Source: Haematobacter massiliensis
GTDB lineage: Bacteria > Pseudomonadota > Alphaproteobacteria > Rhodobacterales > Rhodobacteraceae
Direction: 5' to 3'
Assembly (NCBI RefSeq): GCF_000740795.1
Contig: NZ_JGYG01000007.1
Coordinates: 1 to 64,000, forward strand
DNA length: 64,000 nucleotides
This document shows, piece after piece, positions 20,540-29,915 of the stretch. How positions within the stretch are numbered: position 1 is the stretch's first letter; each line of letters begins with the position of its first letter. The notes beneath the pieces are model-generated. The model was not told where the DNA came from and did not search any database. It saw nothing but the letters and a program-made list of their open reading frames with translations. The position numbers and the translations under genes were made by a program.

Positions 20540-20557
20540 CCTGACGGGGCAGGCGGC

Positions 20558-21517
20558 ATGGCACGCTATCTCCTTCGCCGGACGTTGATCCTGTTCGCAT
20601 CGCTGCTGGTGGCGGGGCTGGTACTGTTCGTGCTGCTGCGCCTGCTGCCGGGAGATCCGGCGGCGGCGCTTCTTTCGGTCGGAGCAGATGCGGAGCAGAT
20701 CGCCGCCGCGCGGGCGGAGGTGGGAAGCGATCAGCCGATGGTCGTTCAGCTTGGCCGTTTCCTGTCGGACATGGCACGCTTCGACCTGGGCCGGTCCTTC
20801 GTGAGCGGGGCGGAGGTTCTGCCGGAGATCCGGGAGCGGCTGGCGGTGACGCTCCCCCTGACTTTCGCGGCCTTTACCCTGGCGCTGGTGGTGGCGGTAC
20901 CGCTCGGCATCGTCGCGGCCATGCGGGGGGACCGATGGTATGGGGCACTGATCTCCGCCGTGTCGCAGGTCGGGCTGGCGGTGCCGGTGTTCTGGATCGG
21001 CATCCTGCTGGTCTGGATCGTCGCGGTGAAATGGCGGCTGCTTCCGGCCAGCGGCTTTCCCGTACGGGGTTGGGCCGATCCGGTCGCGGCAATGCGGGCG
21101 CTTCTGCTGCCGGTCGTGACCATCGCGGTGGTGATGAGCGCCTCCCTGATCCGTTACGTACGCTCCGCCACGCTGGACGTGCTCGGATCCGACTATATCC
21201 GCAATGCCCGCGCCCTGGGGGAGAGCCTGCCGGAAGCGATGATACGGCACGGCATCCGCAATGCGTCCCTTCCCGTCATCTCCATCCTCGGGATAGAGCT
21301 TGCCTCCACCCTGCTCGGCGCGGTGGTGGTGGAGAGGGTATTCGCCCTGCCGGGGCTTGGGTCCATGTTGCTGCTCGGCATCGAGCAACGCGATTATCCT
21401 AGCGTGCAGGGGGTGCTGTTCGTCTCCACGCTCATGGTGCTGCTGATCGGCTTTGCCGCCGATATCCTGCAGCGTCTTGTCGATCCGCGGCTGCGCGATG
21501 CGGGGGCGCGGCGATGA
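20558..21517 (+). CDS. Opp/Dpp-type ABC transporter permease (DppB-like)
   Basis: 319-residue inner-membrane permease with six predicted helices. N-terminal ARYLLRRTLILFASLLVAGLVLF and LRLLPGDPA are DppB/NikB hallmarks; the EAA loop region is around ARALGESLPEAMIRHGIRNA. Its stop overlaps the next start by four bases (ATGA). It pairs with the following permease to form the channel. Confidence 0.94.
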   Translation: MARYLLRRTLILFASLLVAGLVLFVLLRLLPGDPAAALLSVGADAEQIAAARAEVGSDQPMVVQLGRFLSDMARFDLGRSFVSGAEVLPEIRERLAVTLPLTFAAFTLALVVAVPLGIVAAMRGDRWYGALISAVSQVGLAVPVFWIGILLVWIVAVKWRLLPASGFPVRGWADPVAAMRALLLPVVTIAVVMSASLIRYVRSATLDVLGSDYIRNARALGESLPEAMIRHGIRNASLPVISILGIELASTLLGAVVVERVFALPGLGSMLLLGIEQRDYPSVQGVLFVSTLMVLLIGFAADILQRLVDPRLRDAGARR

Positions 21518-22326
21518 GACGGGCGATGCTGGTGATCGGATGCCTGCTTGTCGGCCTGCATGTCGCGGTGGCGCTTCTGACGCTCGTCTGGACGCCCTAC
21601 GATCCGGCCGGGATGGTGGGAGGCAGGCTCTCTCCCCCCTCATGGGCACATTGGGCCGGGACGGACCGGCTCGGGCGGGACTACTTCACCCAGGTGATGA
21701 TCGGCTCTCGCATCGCGTTGACCGTGGGTGCGGGCGCGGTGCTGATCGGGGGGGTGATCGGCACGGTGCTTGGCCTATTGGCGGCCTTTGCCCGGGGCGG
21801 CGCCGATGACGGGCTGGCCGCGACGTTTGATATCCTCATCGCTTTTCCGACCCTGCTGCTGGCCATGCTGATCGTGGCGGCGAGCGAGGGGGCGAGCCTT
21901 TCGACCGCGATCATCGCCATAGGGCTTGCGCTGTCGGCAATCGTGGGGCGACTGGTGCGGATCCTGACGAAGCGGGTGTTGACGCAGGATTACATTACCG
22001 CCGCACGCTGCTCCGGCGCGGGCTGGCCGCGCATCGTGCTGACCCATGTGCTGCCGAACATCCTGCCCACGCTTCTGGTGGCGCTGGCGTTGCAGTTCGG
22101 GCTTGCGGTGATCGCGGAAGCCTCGCTTTCCTATCTGGGCCTGGGCGCGCCGCCGCCGAATGCATCCTGGGGTCAGCTTCTTCAACAGGCGCAGTCGACG
22201 GTGTTCACGGCGCCACTCGGGGTGATCGTGCCGGGGGTGGCGCTGCTCACACTGGTGCTGGGGATCAACTTTCTGGCGGATGGGCTGCGCGATCTACTCG
22301 ACCCCGAACGGGAGGGCGCGGCATGA
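21514..22326 (+). CDS. Opp/Dpp-type ABC transporter permease (DppC-like)
   Basis: 270-residue inner-membrane permease. HWAGTDRLGRDYFTQVMIGSR is the DppC/NikC signature near the first periplasmic loop and ARCSGAGWPRIVLTHVLPNILP is the EAA cytoplasmic loop. LSYLGLGAPPPNASWGQLL near the C-terminus is also typical. It is joined to both neighbours by ATGA overlaps, so the operon is translated as a coupled unit. Confidence 0.94.
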   Translation: MRRAMLVIGCLLVGLHVAVALLTLVWTPYDPAGMVGGRLSPPSWAHWAGTDRLGRDYFTQVMIGSRIALTVGAGAVLIGGVIGTVLGLLAAFARGGADDGLAATFDILIAFPTLLLAMLIVAASEGASLSTAIIAIGLALSAIVGRLVRILTKRVLTQDYITAARCSGAGWPRIVLTHVLPNILPTLLVALALQFGLAVIAEASLSYLGLGAPPPNASWGQLLQQAQSTVFTAPLGVIVPGVALLTLVLGINFLADGLRDLLDPEREGAA

Positions 22327-23129
22327 CGCTTGTGCAGATCGAAGGCCTGACCGTCGGCACGGCCGTGCAGCAGCTCGTGCACGGGATCACGCTTTCGATC
22401 GCGCCGGGGGAGCGGCTCGGTCTGGTGGGAGAGAGCGGTTCCGGCAAGTCGCTCACGGCCATGTCCATCGTGGGCCTGCTGCCGCCCGGCCTCCGGTCCG
22501 CCGGTTCCGTGCGGCTTGCGGGACAGGAGGTGGTGGGACAGCCGGAGCGCGTGCTCAACGATCTGCGCGGACGGGTGGCGGCGGTGGTGTTTCAGGATCC
22601 GCGTTCGGCGCTCGACCCGTTGATGCGGCTTGGCGATCAGCTGGCACTGCCCATTCGTCGCCATGCGCGCCGCTCGGGTGTCACGCTCGGTCGCAGAGCG
22701 CTTCGGGCGGAGCAGCTCGCCGCACTGGCGCGCGTGTCGATTGCCGAGCCGGAGCGCGTTCTCGCGGCCTGGCCGCATGAAGTCTCCGGCGGTCAACGGC
22801 AGCGAGTAGCCATCGCAATGGCGCTGGCCTGCCGCCCGCAGCTTCTCATCGCCGATGAGCCGACAACGGCGCTCGACGTGACGACGCAGGCGGAGGTGCT
22901 GGACCTGCTTGACCGGCTGGTACGGGAGGAGGGGCTGGCGCTTCTGTTCATCAGCCATGATCTTCCTGTCGTCGCAGGCATTACCGACCGGATCATTGTG
23001 ATGGAAAAGGGGCGAGCCGTGGAGGAAGGGCCGGTGGCTCAGGTTTTCACCCGCCCCGGCCATCCCTATACCAAAAGCCTGATCGCTGCCGCCCGGCGGC
23101 TTGAAGCCGCGTTGGAGGGTCAGGCATGA
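22323..23129 (+). CDS. Opp/Dpp-type ABC transporter ATPase (DppD/NikD class, short)
   Basis: 268-residue ATPase with Walker A GESGSGKS, signature VSGGQRQRVAIAMAL and Walker B LLIADEPTTALD. It ends soon after FTRPGHPYTKSLIAAAR and lacks the Cys-rich C-terminal extension (oligo_HPY) seen in the second peptide transporter of this window. The length is closer to NikD/NikE than to DppD. The C-terminus overlaps the next gene by ATGA. Confidence 0.93.
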   Translation: MTLVQIEGLTVGTAVQQLVHGITLSIAPGERLGLVGESGSGKSLTAMSIVGLLPPGLRSAGSVRLAGQEVVGQPERVLNDLRGRVAAVVFQDPRSALDPLMRLGDQLALPIRRHARRSGVTLGRRALRAEQLAALARVSIAEPERVLAAWPHEVSGGQRQRVAIAMALACRPQLLIADEPTTALDVTTQAEVLDLLDRLVREEGLALLFISHDLPVVAGITDRIIVMEKGRAVEEGPVAQVFTRPGHPYTKSLIAAARRLEAALEGQA

Positions 23130-23890
23130 CGCTTCTGTCGCTCAGGCATGTGAGCCACGCCTATCAGCCGGGCTCGCCGGTGCTGGAGGACGTGAATCTT
23201 GATCTGCGGCAGGGGGAAAACCTCGGCATTCTGGGCGAAAGCGGTTCGGGCAAAACCACGCTGATGCGTGTCATGCTGGGCCTCGTCACGCCACAGGCGG
23301 GAGTGGTGGAGGCAGAGGGCAGCCTGCTCGACACCCGTTCGGCTGCGCGGATGCGGGCACATCGCCGCATGGTGCAGCCTGTGTTTCAGGATCCCTATAC
23401 CTCGCTCGATCCCCGGATGCGGGTGGGCCGGATATTGGCGGAACCGGTGCAGGCGCTGGCCCTTCCGTTCGATGCGCGGGCGGAGTCGTTGCGCGTGCTG
23501 GCGGCCGTCGGCCTGCCGCCCGACAGCCTGGAGCGCTTTCCGCGCGCCTTCTCGGGCGGTCAGCGCCAGCGTATCGCCATCGCCCGCGCGCTGATCGCGC
23601 GGCCCAAGGTGCTGCTGGCCGATGAACCGGTCAGCGCGCTCGACCTGTCCACCCGTGTGCGGATCGTCGATCTGCTGCGCGACCTGTCGCGGGAAACCAC
23701 GATGGCGCTTGTCTCTCATGATATCGCCATCGTTGCGGCGCTCTGCCCGCGTATGATGGTTCTGCAACGTGGGCGGGTGGTGGAGGCGGGCGAGACGCGT
23801 GCTATCCTTAACGCCCCCCGCCATCCCTATACCCAGCGGCTGCTCGCAAGCCTGCCGCGTCTGCCGGAAGGAATGACCGATGACCGATGA
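23126..23890 (+). CDS. Opp/Dpp-type ABC transporter ATPase (DppF/NikE class, short)
   Basis: 254-residue ATPase with Walker A GESGSGKT, signature FSGGQRQRIAIARAL and Walker B LLADEPVSALD. Like its partner it stops after HPYTQRLLASLP with no Cys-rich extension. The gene overlaps the next start by eleven bases, which places the DUF1684 gene in the same operon. Confidence 0.93.
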   Translation: MTLLSLRHVSHAYQPGSPVLEDVNLDLRQGENLGILGESGSGKTTLMRVMLGLVTPQAGVVEAEGSLLDTRSAARMRAHRRMVQPVFQDPYTSLDPRMRVGRILAEPVQALALPFDARAESLRVLAAVGLPPDSLERFPRAFSGGQRQRIAIARALIARPKVLLADEPVSALDLSTRVRIVDLLRDLSRETTMALVSHDIAIVAALCPRMMVLQRGRVVEAGETRAILNAPRHPYTQRLLASLPRLPEGMTDDR

Positions 23891-24659
23891 CGCCTATCGT
23901 GCCGAGATCGACGCATGGCGCAGCCAGAGACTCGCTGCGCTGACAGCGCCGGACGGCTGGCTGAACCTGACCGACCGGGTGGAAATCTCGCCCGGAACCT
24001 ATCAGGTGGGCAGCGGACCGGAGAACGATGTGCACCTCTCCGTCGGGCCGTCGCGGCTCGGTGAGCTGGTGCTTGCCGCGGATGGGACGGGGACTTTCGA
24101 TGAGGGCACGGGCGCACATGCCTTCGTTGCCGCGGGGGACAATCCGCCGCGGTTGGAAGCGGGCGGACTGCTGCTCGAGGTGACGGAGATCGAGGGGCAG
24201 CACGCGCTGCGCGTCCGTCAGATCGATGCGCCGTCGCGATTGGCCTTTGCGGGCATCGAGAGCTTTCCGCTGGATCCCGCGTGGCGGGTGGAGGCGGAGT
24301 GGCGGGCACTCAGCGAGCCTGAGCGTCTGGGGATCGACACCGTGAAGGGCATCCGAACCTCCGTCAGCATCACGCACGAGGCGCGGTTCACCCATGACGG
24401 CGCCGAGGTGCTGCTCCTGCCGACCCATTGGAAAGGCGGCAAGCCGATGTTCGTGATCCGCGACCGCACCTCGGGGCCGGAGACCTATGGCGCGGCGCGG
24501 TTCCTGATCGGTGACGTGCGGGGCGACCGGGTAGTGCTCGACTTCAACAAGGCATTCAACCCGCCCTGCGCATTCACCGACTTCGCCGTCTGCCCGCTGC
24601 CGTCCGCGCAGAACGTGCTCCCCTTTCCGATCAGGGCGGGAGAGAAGAAGCCACACTGA
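23880..24659 (+). CDS. DUF1684 domain protein
   Basis: 259-residue cytoplasmic protein. The family's conserved core is clear: WRVEAEWR, FNKAFNPPCAFTDFAVCPLP and a C-terminal QNVLPFPIRAGEK. The N-terminal EIDAWRSQRLAALTAPDGWLNL is also typical. No signal peptide. DUF1684 proteins have no firmly established reaction. It is the last gene of the peptide-type transporter operon and overlaps the ATPase gene, so it likely acts on, or senses, the imported compound; this is inference from position only. Confidence 0.9.
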   Translation: MTDDAYRAEIDAWRSQRLAALTAPDGWLNLTDRVEISPGTYQVGSGPENDVHLSVGPSRLGELVLAADGTGTFDEGTGAHAFVAAGDNPPRLEAGGLLLEVTEIEGQHALRVRQIDAPSRLAFAGIESFPLDPAWRVEAEWRALSEPERLGIDTVKGIRTSVSITHEARFTHDGAEVLLLPTHWKGGKPMFVIRDRTSGPETYGAARFLIGDVRGDRVVLDFNKAFNPPCAFTDFAVCPLPSAQNVLPFPIRAGEKKPH

Positions 24660-25031
24660 GCGGGTCATGAGCGGGGATGGCAGGCCCTGTCCGAGGGGGC
24701 GTTTTGACCGGTGCCCGGTTGCGCCGGGCAAGGCCACGCGGGCAGGGCCGTGTTGTGTTCTTTTTCGAAGCGCCGGCGGATTGTCGGAGCGGATGTCCGC
24801 GCGCGAAGAATATCGGTCATCTCCAGCGGTCCGCTTTCGGTTGTAATCGTTTCCAACCGCTCAGGTCACGCCGGGCACTGCCGGGGATGGACTTGGTTCC
24901 TGTCGCCTGACGACTTGTGTCGGGGCTGGTCCCTGACATGGCACGGCCCGCCGAGGTCATGGGTCATCGTCCTCCTCGCGGGCGAAATCCGGGGGTTGAC
25001 CCGTGCCGGGCCTGAGGCATCTGTTGGCCCC
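24660..25031. other. 372-bp intergenic region before the NAGGN peptidase
   Basis: Holds a perfect hairpin at 24712-24730 that may end the transporter operon and, presumably, the promoter of the downstream peptidase gene. No gene is supported and no EcfG-like element was found on the plus strand here. Confidence 0.45.
24712..24730 (+). terminator. Hairpin after the transporter/DUF1684 operon
   Basis: TGCCCGG-TTGCG-CCGGGCA, a perfect 7-bp stem with a 5-base loop, 52 bases after the DUF1684 stop. No T-run follows, so termination strength is uncertain. Confidence 0.5.
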
Positions 25032-26183
25032 ATGCAGATCTTCGCTATTGATACCGACTATCTCACCCGGCAGCTTGCCAGCCTGCTTGCCATACCAAGT
25101 CCCACAGGCTTCACCGATGAAGCCGTCCGCCATGTTGCGGAGGAACTGGAGCGGCTGGGGCTTCATGTGGTGCTCACGCGGCGCGGGGCGATCCGGGCGT
25201 GTCGGCGCGGTGCGGCGCGGCGGCCTGCGCGAAGTATCGTGTCGCATGTGGATACGCTCGGCGCGCAGGTGAAGGCGCTGAAGGCGAACGGTCGGCTCGA
25301 ACTGGTCGCCATAGGGCATTGGTCGGCGCGCTTCGCGGAGGGGGCGCGGGTCTCCATCCTCTCGGACCGAGGGGTGTATCGCGGCACCATTCTGCCGTTG
25401 AAGGCTTCCGGCCACACCTTCAATGACGAGGTGGACAGCCAGCCCACGGGTTGGCCGCATGTGGAACTGCGGGTCGACGCACTGTCTCGCGATGCGGATG
25501 ATCTGGCGGGGCTGGGCATCGACATCGGTGACATTGTCGCCATTGATCCCCAGCCGGAGTTTCTCGACAACGGCTACATCGTCTCTCGCCATCTTGACGA
25601 CAAGGCGGGGGTGGCCGTGATGCTGGCCGCGCTGGAGGCAATGCAGCGGGAGCGGGTGCAGACGCCGGTGGACAGCTATTGGCTTTTCACCATCGGAGAG
25701 GAAGTGGGTGTCGGCGCCTCTGCCGTGCTGACGCCGGAGATCGCGTCGCTGGTCGCGGTGGACAACGGCACGACGGCGCCGGGGCAGAATTCCTCCGAAT
25801 TCGGCGTGACGCTCGCGATGGCGGACCAGACCGGTCCGTTCGACTATCACCTGAGCCGCAAACTTCACGCCCTCTGCCTGGAGCATGGCGTCCGGGTTCA
25901 GAAGGACGTGTTTCGCTATTACCGTTCGGACGCGGCCTCTGCGGTGGAGGCCGGGCACGACGTGCGGACGGCGCTCCTCACCTTCGGGGTGGATGCGTCG
26001 CATGGGTATGAGCGCATTCACCTCAATGCGCTCATCTCGCTGGCCCGGCTTCTGGTCATCTACGCCGCAAGCGAGGTGCTGATAGAGCGGGATGCCGAGG
26101 AGATTGCGCCGGGTCTGGAAGGATTTACCCATCAGGACCTTCCCGAGGCGGAGCAAGCGCAGAGCAGCGAAAACCAGCCCTGA
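25032..26183 (+). CDS. Osmoprotectant NAGGN system M42-family peptidase
   Basis: 383-residue dinuclear zinc aminopeptidase-like protein of the M42 family. Metal and catalytic motifs are visible: SHVDTLGA (His72, Asp74), HLDDKAG (Asp189/190), IGEEVGVG (Glu223/224) and VAVDNGT (Asp244). A peptidase of this type is regularly encoded with the N-acetylglutaminylglutamine amide genes, as here, but its exact role (turnover or processing of the osmolyte) is not established. ATG 25032 has no strong Shine-Dalgarno; the upstream frame shows no family similarity. Confidence 0.9.
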   Translation: MQIFAIDTDYLTRQLASLLAIPSPTGFTDEAVRHVAEELERLGLHVVLTRRGAIRACRRGAARRPARSIVSHVDTLGAQVKALKANGRLELVAIGHWSARFAEGARVSILSDRGVYRGTILPLKASGHTFNDEVDSQPTGWPHVELRVDALSRDADDLAGLGIDIGDIVAIDPQPEFLDNGYIVSRHLDDKAGVAVMLAALEAMQRERVQTPVDSYWLFTIGEEVGVGASAVLTPEIASLVAVDNGTTAPGQNSSEFGVTLAMADQTGPFDYHLSRKLHALCLEHGVRVQKDVFRYYRSDAASAVEAGHDVRTALLTFGVDASHGYERIHLNALISLARLLVIYAASEVLIERDAEEIAPGLEGFTHQDLPEAEQAQSSENQP

Positions 26184-26206
26184 CGGTTACCATCCGGTTT
26201 TCTTAT

Positions 26207-26231
26207 GGAACCAATCGGTAAGACCTCGGTT
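26207..26231 (+). promoter_or_regulatory. EcfG-like (general stress) promoter candidate for the NAGGN amidotransferase
   Basis: GGAAC (26207-26211), 16 bases, then GGTT (26228-26231), the same layout and -10 variant as before the micropeptide operon. It lies about 87 bases before the amidotransferase start in a 134-bp gap. Two imperfect copies of CGGTTTnCTTATG (26195 and 26227, 32 bases apart) overlap it. Confidence 0.5.
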
Positions 26232-26317
26232 TGCCTTATGAATGTGCTGTGTCTGCGTTGTGATATCGCGGACGCTGGCATCTTTTGTGCAACGACAAGG
26301 AGGCCTAGGCCCAGTTC

Positions 26318-28093
26318 ATGTGTGGTATTTGCGGAGAAATTCGGTTCGACGGCGCGCAGCCCTCGGTTACGGCGGTTTCGTTGATGGCGGACGCGCTCGC
26401 GCCCCGGGGGCCGGATGGAGCAGGGGTCGTGGTGCGGGGCAATGTCGGGCTGGGGCATCGGCGGCTGCGCATCCTGGACCTGTCAGACAAGTCGCAGCAG
26501 CCGATGATTGATGCGGACCTCGGCCTTTCCATCGTGTTCAACGGCTGCATCTACAACTTCCGGGATCTGCGCACGGAGCTGGAGGCCAGGGGCTACCGCT
26601 TTTTCTCCGACGGCGACACGGAGGTCATCCTCAAGGCATGGCACGCCTGGGGTGAGCGTTGTGTGGAGCGGTTCCACGGCATGTTCGCCTTCGTCATTCA
26701 TGAGCGCGACACCGGGCGCGTGGTGATGGCGCGCGACCGGTTCGGGATCAAGCCGCTCTACCTTTCGGAACGCGGGAAGCAGGTTCGCTTCGCATCCGCG
26801 CTACCTGCGCTGCTCCGCGCCGGCGATGTCGATACGGCTATCGACCGGGTGGCGCTGCAATTCTACATGAGCTTCCACGCGGTTGTGCCTGCGCCCCGGA
26901 CCATCCTCGCCGGGGTTGGCAAACTGCCGCCCGCGACCATCCGTATTTATGAGCGCGACGGTACCTTTTCCGAGCGGCGCTATTGGGATCCCGCCTATGA
27001 GCGGCGTGCCGAGGATAGCGGCATGACGCGAGAGGACTGGCAGGAGGAACTGCTGGCCGCACTGCGGCTGGCCGTCAAGCGGCGCATGGTGTCGGATGTG
27101 CCGGTAGGCGTACTGCTGTCGGGTGGCGTCGATTCCAGCCTGATCGTGGGGCTGCTGGCGGAGGCGGGTCAGACGGGGCTGATGAGCTTCTCCGTCGGGT
27201 TCGAGGAGGCGAATGGGGAGAAGGGCGACGAATTCGTCTATTCCGATCTCATTGCACAGCATTTCGGGACAGATCACCGCAAGATCTTCGTCCCCTCCGG
27301 TGAGTTGATGTCGGCCTTGCCGGGCACGATCGCCGCCATGTCGGAGCCGATGGTGTCTTATGACAACGTGGGCTTCTACCTGCTGTCCAAGGAAGTTTCC
27401 AAGCATATCAAGGTGGTGCAGTCGGGACAGGGCGCGGACGAGGTGTTCGGTGGCTATCACTGGTATCCGCCGCTCGTCGAGTCGAACGACGTGGTCAGCG
27501 ATTATGCGAAGGGTTTCCGCGACCGGCCCTACGATGTGCTTGCCCGCCAGATCCAGCCGCGATGGATGGCAGACCGGGATGTCGCCGGAGAATTTCTCGC
27601 CGACGAATTGCTGCGGTCGGGTGCGGATACGCCGGTGGATGCCGCACTCCGGCTTGATAGCAACGTGATGCTCGTCGACGATCCGGTGAAGCGGGTGGAC
27701 AACATGACCATGGCCTGGGGGTTGGAGGCACGTGTGCCCTTCCTTGACCATGAGCTGGTGGAACTTGCCGCGCGTATCCCGGCGGCGGAAAAGCTCCGCG
27801 AGGGCGGCAAGGGCATCCTGAAGGACGTTGCGCGCCGGATCATCCCGAGCGAGGTGATCGACCGCAAGAAGGGCTATTTCCCAGTGCCGCAACTGAAATA
27901 CATCGACGGTCCCTATCTCGACATGCTGAAGGACACGCTGAACTCGCAAGCGGCGAGGGATCGCGGGATTTTCCAGCCCAGCTATCTTGAGACGCTGTTC
28001 GATGCGCCGTCGGATCATATCACCCCGCTCCGCGGATCCGAGCTGTGGCAGGCGGGCCTGCTGGAGCTGTGGCTTCAGGAGCAAGGCGTATGA
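26318..28093 (+). CDS. asnO: N-acetylglutaminylglutamine amidotransferase (asparagine synthetase family)
   Basis: 591-residue class II glutamine amidotransferase. The nucleophile Cys2 (MCGICGE) begins an Ntn domain, with RGPDGAG and FNGCIYNFRDLR typical of the family; the synthetase domain has the PP-loop SGGVDSS at 268-274 and SGQGADEVFGGYHWY. In the NAGGN pathway it amidates the dipeptide to the compatible solute N-acetylglutaminylglutamine amide, using Gln as nitrogen donor. Its stop overlaps the start of the synthetase (ATGA), confirming the pathway assignment. The start has AAGGAGG about thirteen bases upstream. Confidence 0.93.
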   Translation: MCGICGEIRFDGAQPSVTAVSLMADALAPRGPDGAGVVVRGNVGLGHRRLRILDLSDKSQQPMIDADLGLSIVFNGCIYNFRDLRTELEARGYRFFSDGDTEVILKAWHAWGERCVERFHGMFAFVIHERDTGRVVMARDRFGIKPLYLSERGKQVRFASALPALLRAGDVDTAIDRVALQFYMSFHAVVPAPRTILAGVGKLPPATIRIYERDGTFSERRYWDPAYERRAEDSGMTREDWQEELLAALRLAVKRRMVSDVPVGVLLSGGVDSSLIVGLLAEAGQTGLMSFSVGFEEANGEKGDEFVYSDLIAQHFGTDHRKIFVPSGELMSALPGTIAAMSEPMVSYDNVGFYLLSKEVSKHIKVVQSGQGADEVFGGYHWYPPLVESNDVVSDYAKGFRDRPYDVLARQIQPRWMADRDVAGEFLADELLRSGADTPVDAALRLDSNVMLVDDPVKRVDNMTMAWGLEARVPFLDHELVELAARIPAAEKLREGGKGILKDVARRIIPSEVIDRKKGYFPVPQLKYIDGPYLDMLKDTLNSQAARDRGIFQPSYLETLFDAPSDHITPLRGSELWQAGLLELWLQEQGV

Positions 28094-29871
28094 CCATGGA
28101 GCGGTCTGGGCTGCGCCCTCGCGGCAAGGGGACGCGCGCGGTATCCCACCGTCTGACACGCTTGCGAACCCCGGCGACGATCGACGAGCAGCGCGACCGT
28201 CTGCGCCGGGAGGCGGAGCCGGGGGAAAGCGCCGTGTTGGACTGCGGCTGGGGACGGCTGCTGTTCGGCGCGACATTCGCCAGTCATGCGGCCCTTCTCG
28301 AAGAGTTGCGGAAGGAGGCCGCAGGGGCGCGTGACATCGCCTTCCACATCCGGGATCCGCATGTCCTGCTGTCGCTTGCGCCGCAGGAGGTGTTTCTCGA
28401 CCCGTCGCATACCTATCGGCTCGAACTGTCCACCTATCGCCCCGGCGGCCGCAAGCCGAAGGGGATCGCGATTCGCAGGATGATCGCAGAGGCCGATGCC
28501 GAAGGCGTAAATGCCGTCTATGCCGCAGCGGGGATGGTGCAGATCCGGCAGGATTACCTCGAGGGCGAACGCAACAACCGATCCGTCACTCATTTTGTCG
28601 CGCAGGAGGAGGAGACGGGCCGGATCGTGGGCACGGTGACGGGCATAGATCACGAGCGTCTCTTTGCCGATCCGGAGCGGGGGGCGTCGCTCTGGTGTCT
28701 CGCTGTTCACCCTCAAGCACGCCAGCCCGGGATCGGGGAGCGGCTTGTGCGCACGCTGGCCGAACATTTTCAGGCACGTGGGCTGAGCTATATCGACCTC
28801 TCGGTTCTGCACGACAATGAAGGTGCGATCGGGCTTTATCGGAAGCTGGGGTTTCGAAGGGTGCCGTTGTTCTCCGTGAAGCTGAAGAATGCCATAAACG
28901 AACGCTACTTCGCGCAGCCGCCTGCGGAATACGCGGCCCTGAACCCCTATGCGCGGCTCATTGTCGATGAGGCGATGCGGCGCGGCATCCGGGTGGACGT
29001 GACGGATGCAGAAGGCGGGTTCTTCCGCCTCAGTTATGGTGGCCGGACCATCCGGTGTCGCGAAAGCCTGACGGAGCTGACGTCCGCGGTCGCCATGTCG
29101 ATCTGCGACGACAAATCCGTCACCCGCCGCGTGGTGAGCGCCGCGGGCGTCACCGTGCCCGCGCAGATCGACGCCGATGCGGAGGAGGAAGCGCTGGAGC
29201 AATTCCTTGTTACCCACGGCAAGCTCGTGGTGAAACCCGCGCGCGGGGAACAGGGACGCGGCATTTCAATCGGCATTTCCACGATGAAGGATCTGAAAGC
29301 CGCGATCCGCGCCGCGCGGAGCGTATCGGAGCGCGTGCTTCTGGAAGCCTTCCATGAGGGGGAGGACCTGCGGCTCGTCATCATTGATGGGGCGCTGGTC
29401 GCGGCTGCGCTTCGCCGTCCGCCGCGGGTGACGGGGGATGGGCGCTCGCCGCTCCGCCGGCTGATCGAAGCGCAATCCCGGCGCCGCTCGGCTGCAACGG
29501 GCGGGGAAAGCCGGATACCGATCGACGCCGAAACGCGCCGCTGTTTGGAAGGGCAGGGCCTCGACCTCGACAGCATACCGGTGGAGGGGCAGGATATCAT
29601 CGTGCGCAAGGCCGCGAACCTGCATACCGGCGGGACCATCCATGACGTCACGGCGGAGGTGCATCCCGAACTGGTCGATGCGGGCCTCCGCGCCGCGCAG
29701 GCCATCGGTATTCCTGTTGTGGGGATTGATCTGATGGTGAGCGATCCGACCGCCCCCGACTATATTTTCATCGAGGCGAACGAAAGGCCGGGGCTTGCAA
29801 ATCACGAACCGCGACCCACGGCGGAGCGGTTCATGGATCTGCTCTTTCCCGCGACCGGAGGCGCGCGCTAG
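28090..29871 (+). CDS. ngg: N-acetylglutaminylglutamine synthetase (GNAT-ATP-grasp fusion)
   Basis: 593-residue bifunctional enzyme. The middle third carries a GNAT acetyltransferase domain (WCLAVHPQARQPGIGERLV acetyl-CoA loop; LHDNEGAIGLYRKLGF) and the C-terminal half an ATP-grasp ligase (KLVVKPARGEQGRGISIGI; GIDLMVSDP; FIEANERPGL). Together they acetylate Gln and join it to a second Gln, making the precursor of the NAGGN osmolyte. ATG 28090 overlaps the amidotransferase stop. Fusion and gene order match the pathway described in Sinorhizobium and Pseudomonas. Confidence 0.94.
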   Translation: MTMERSGLRPRGKGTRAVSHRLTRLRTPATIDEQRDRLRREAEPGESAVLDCGWGRLLFGATFASHAALLEELRKEAAGARDIAFHIRDPHVLLSLAPQEVFLDPSHTYRLELSTYRPGGRKPKGIAIRRMIAEADAEGVNAVYAAAGMVQIRQDYLEGERNNRSVTHFVAQEEETGRIVGTVTGIDHERLFADPERGASLWCLAVHPQARQPGIGERLVRTLAEHFQARGLSYIDLSVLHDNEGAIGLYRKLGFRRVPLFSVKLKNAINERYFAQPPAEYAALNPYARLIVDEAMRRGIRVDVTDAEGGFFRLSYGGRTIRCRESLTELTSAVAMSICDDKSVTRRVVSAAGVTVPAQIDADAEEEALEQFLVTHGKLVVKPARGEQGRGISIGISTMKDLKAAIRAARSVSERVLLEAFHEGEDLRLVIIDGALVAAALRRPPRVTGDGRSPLRRLIEAQSRRRSAATGGESRIPIDAETRRCLEGQGLDLDSIPVEGQDIIVRKAANLHTGGTIHDVTAEVHPELVDAGLRAAQAIGIPVVGIDLMVSDPTAPDYIFIEANERPGLANHEPRPTAERFMDLLFPATGGAR

Positions 29872-29915
29872 CTTCGGCTGACTACCTTCCCCAGAATATC
29901 AGACGGAGATCGCCC

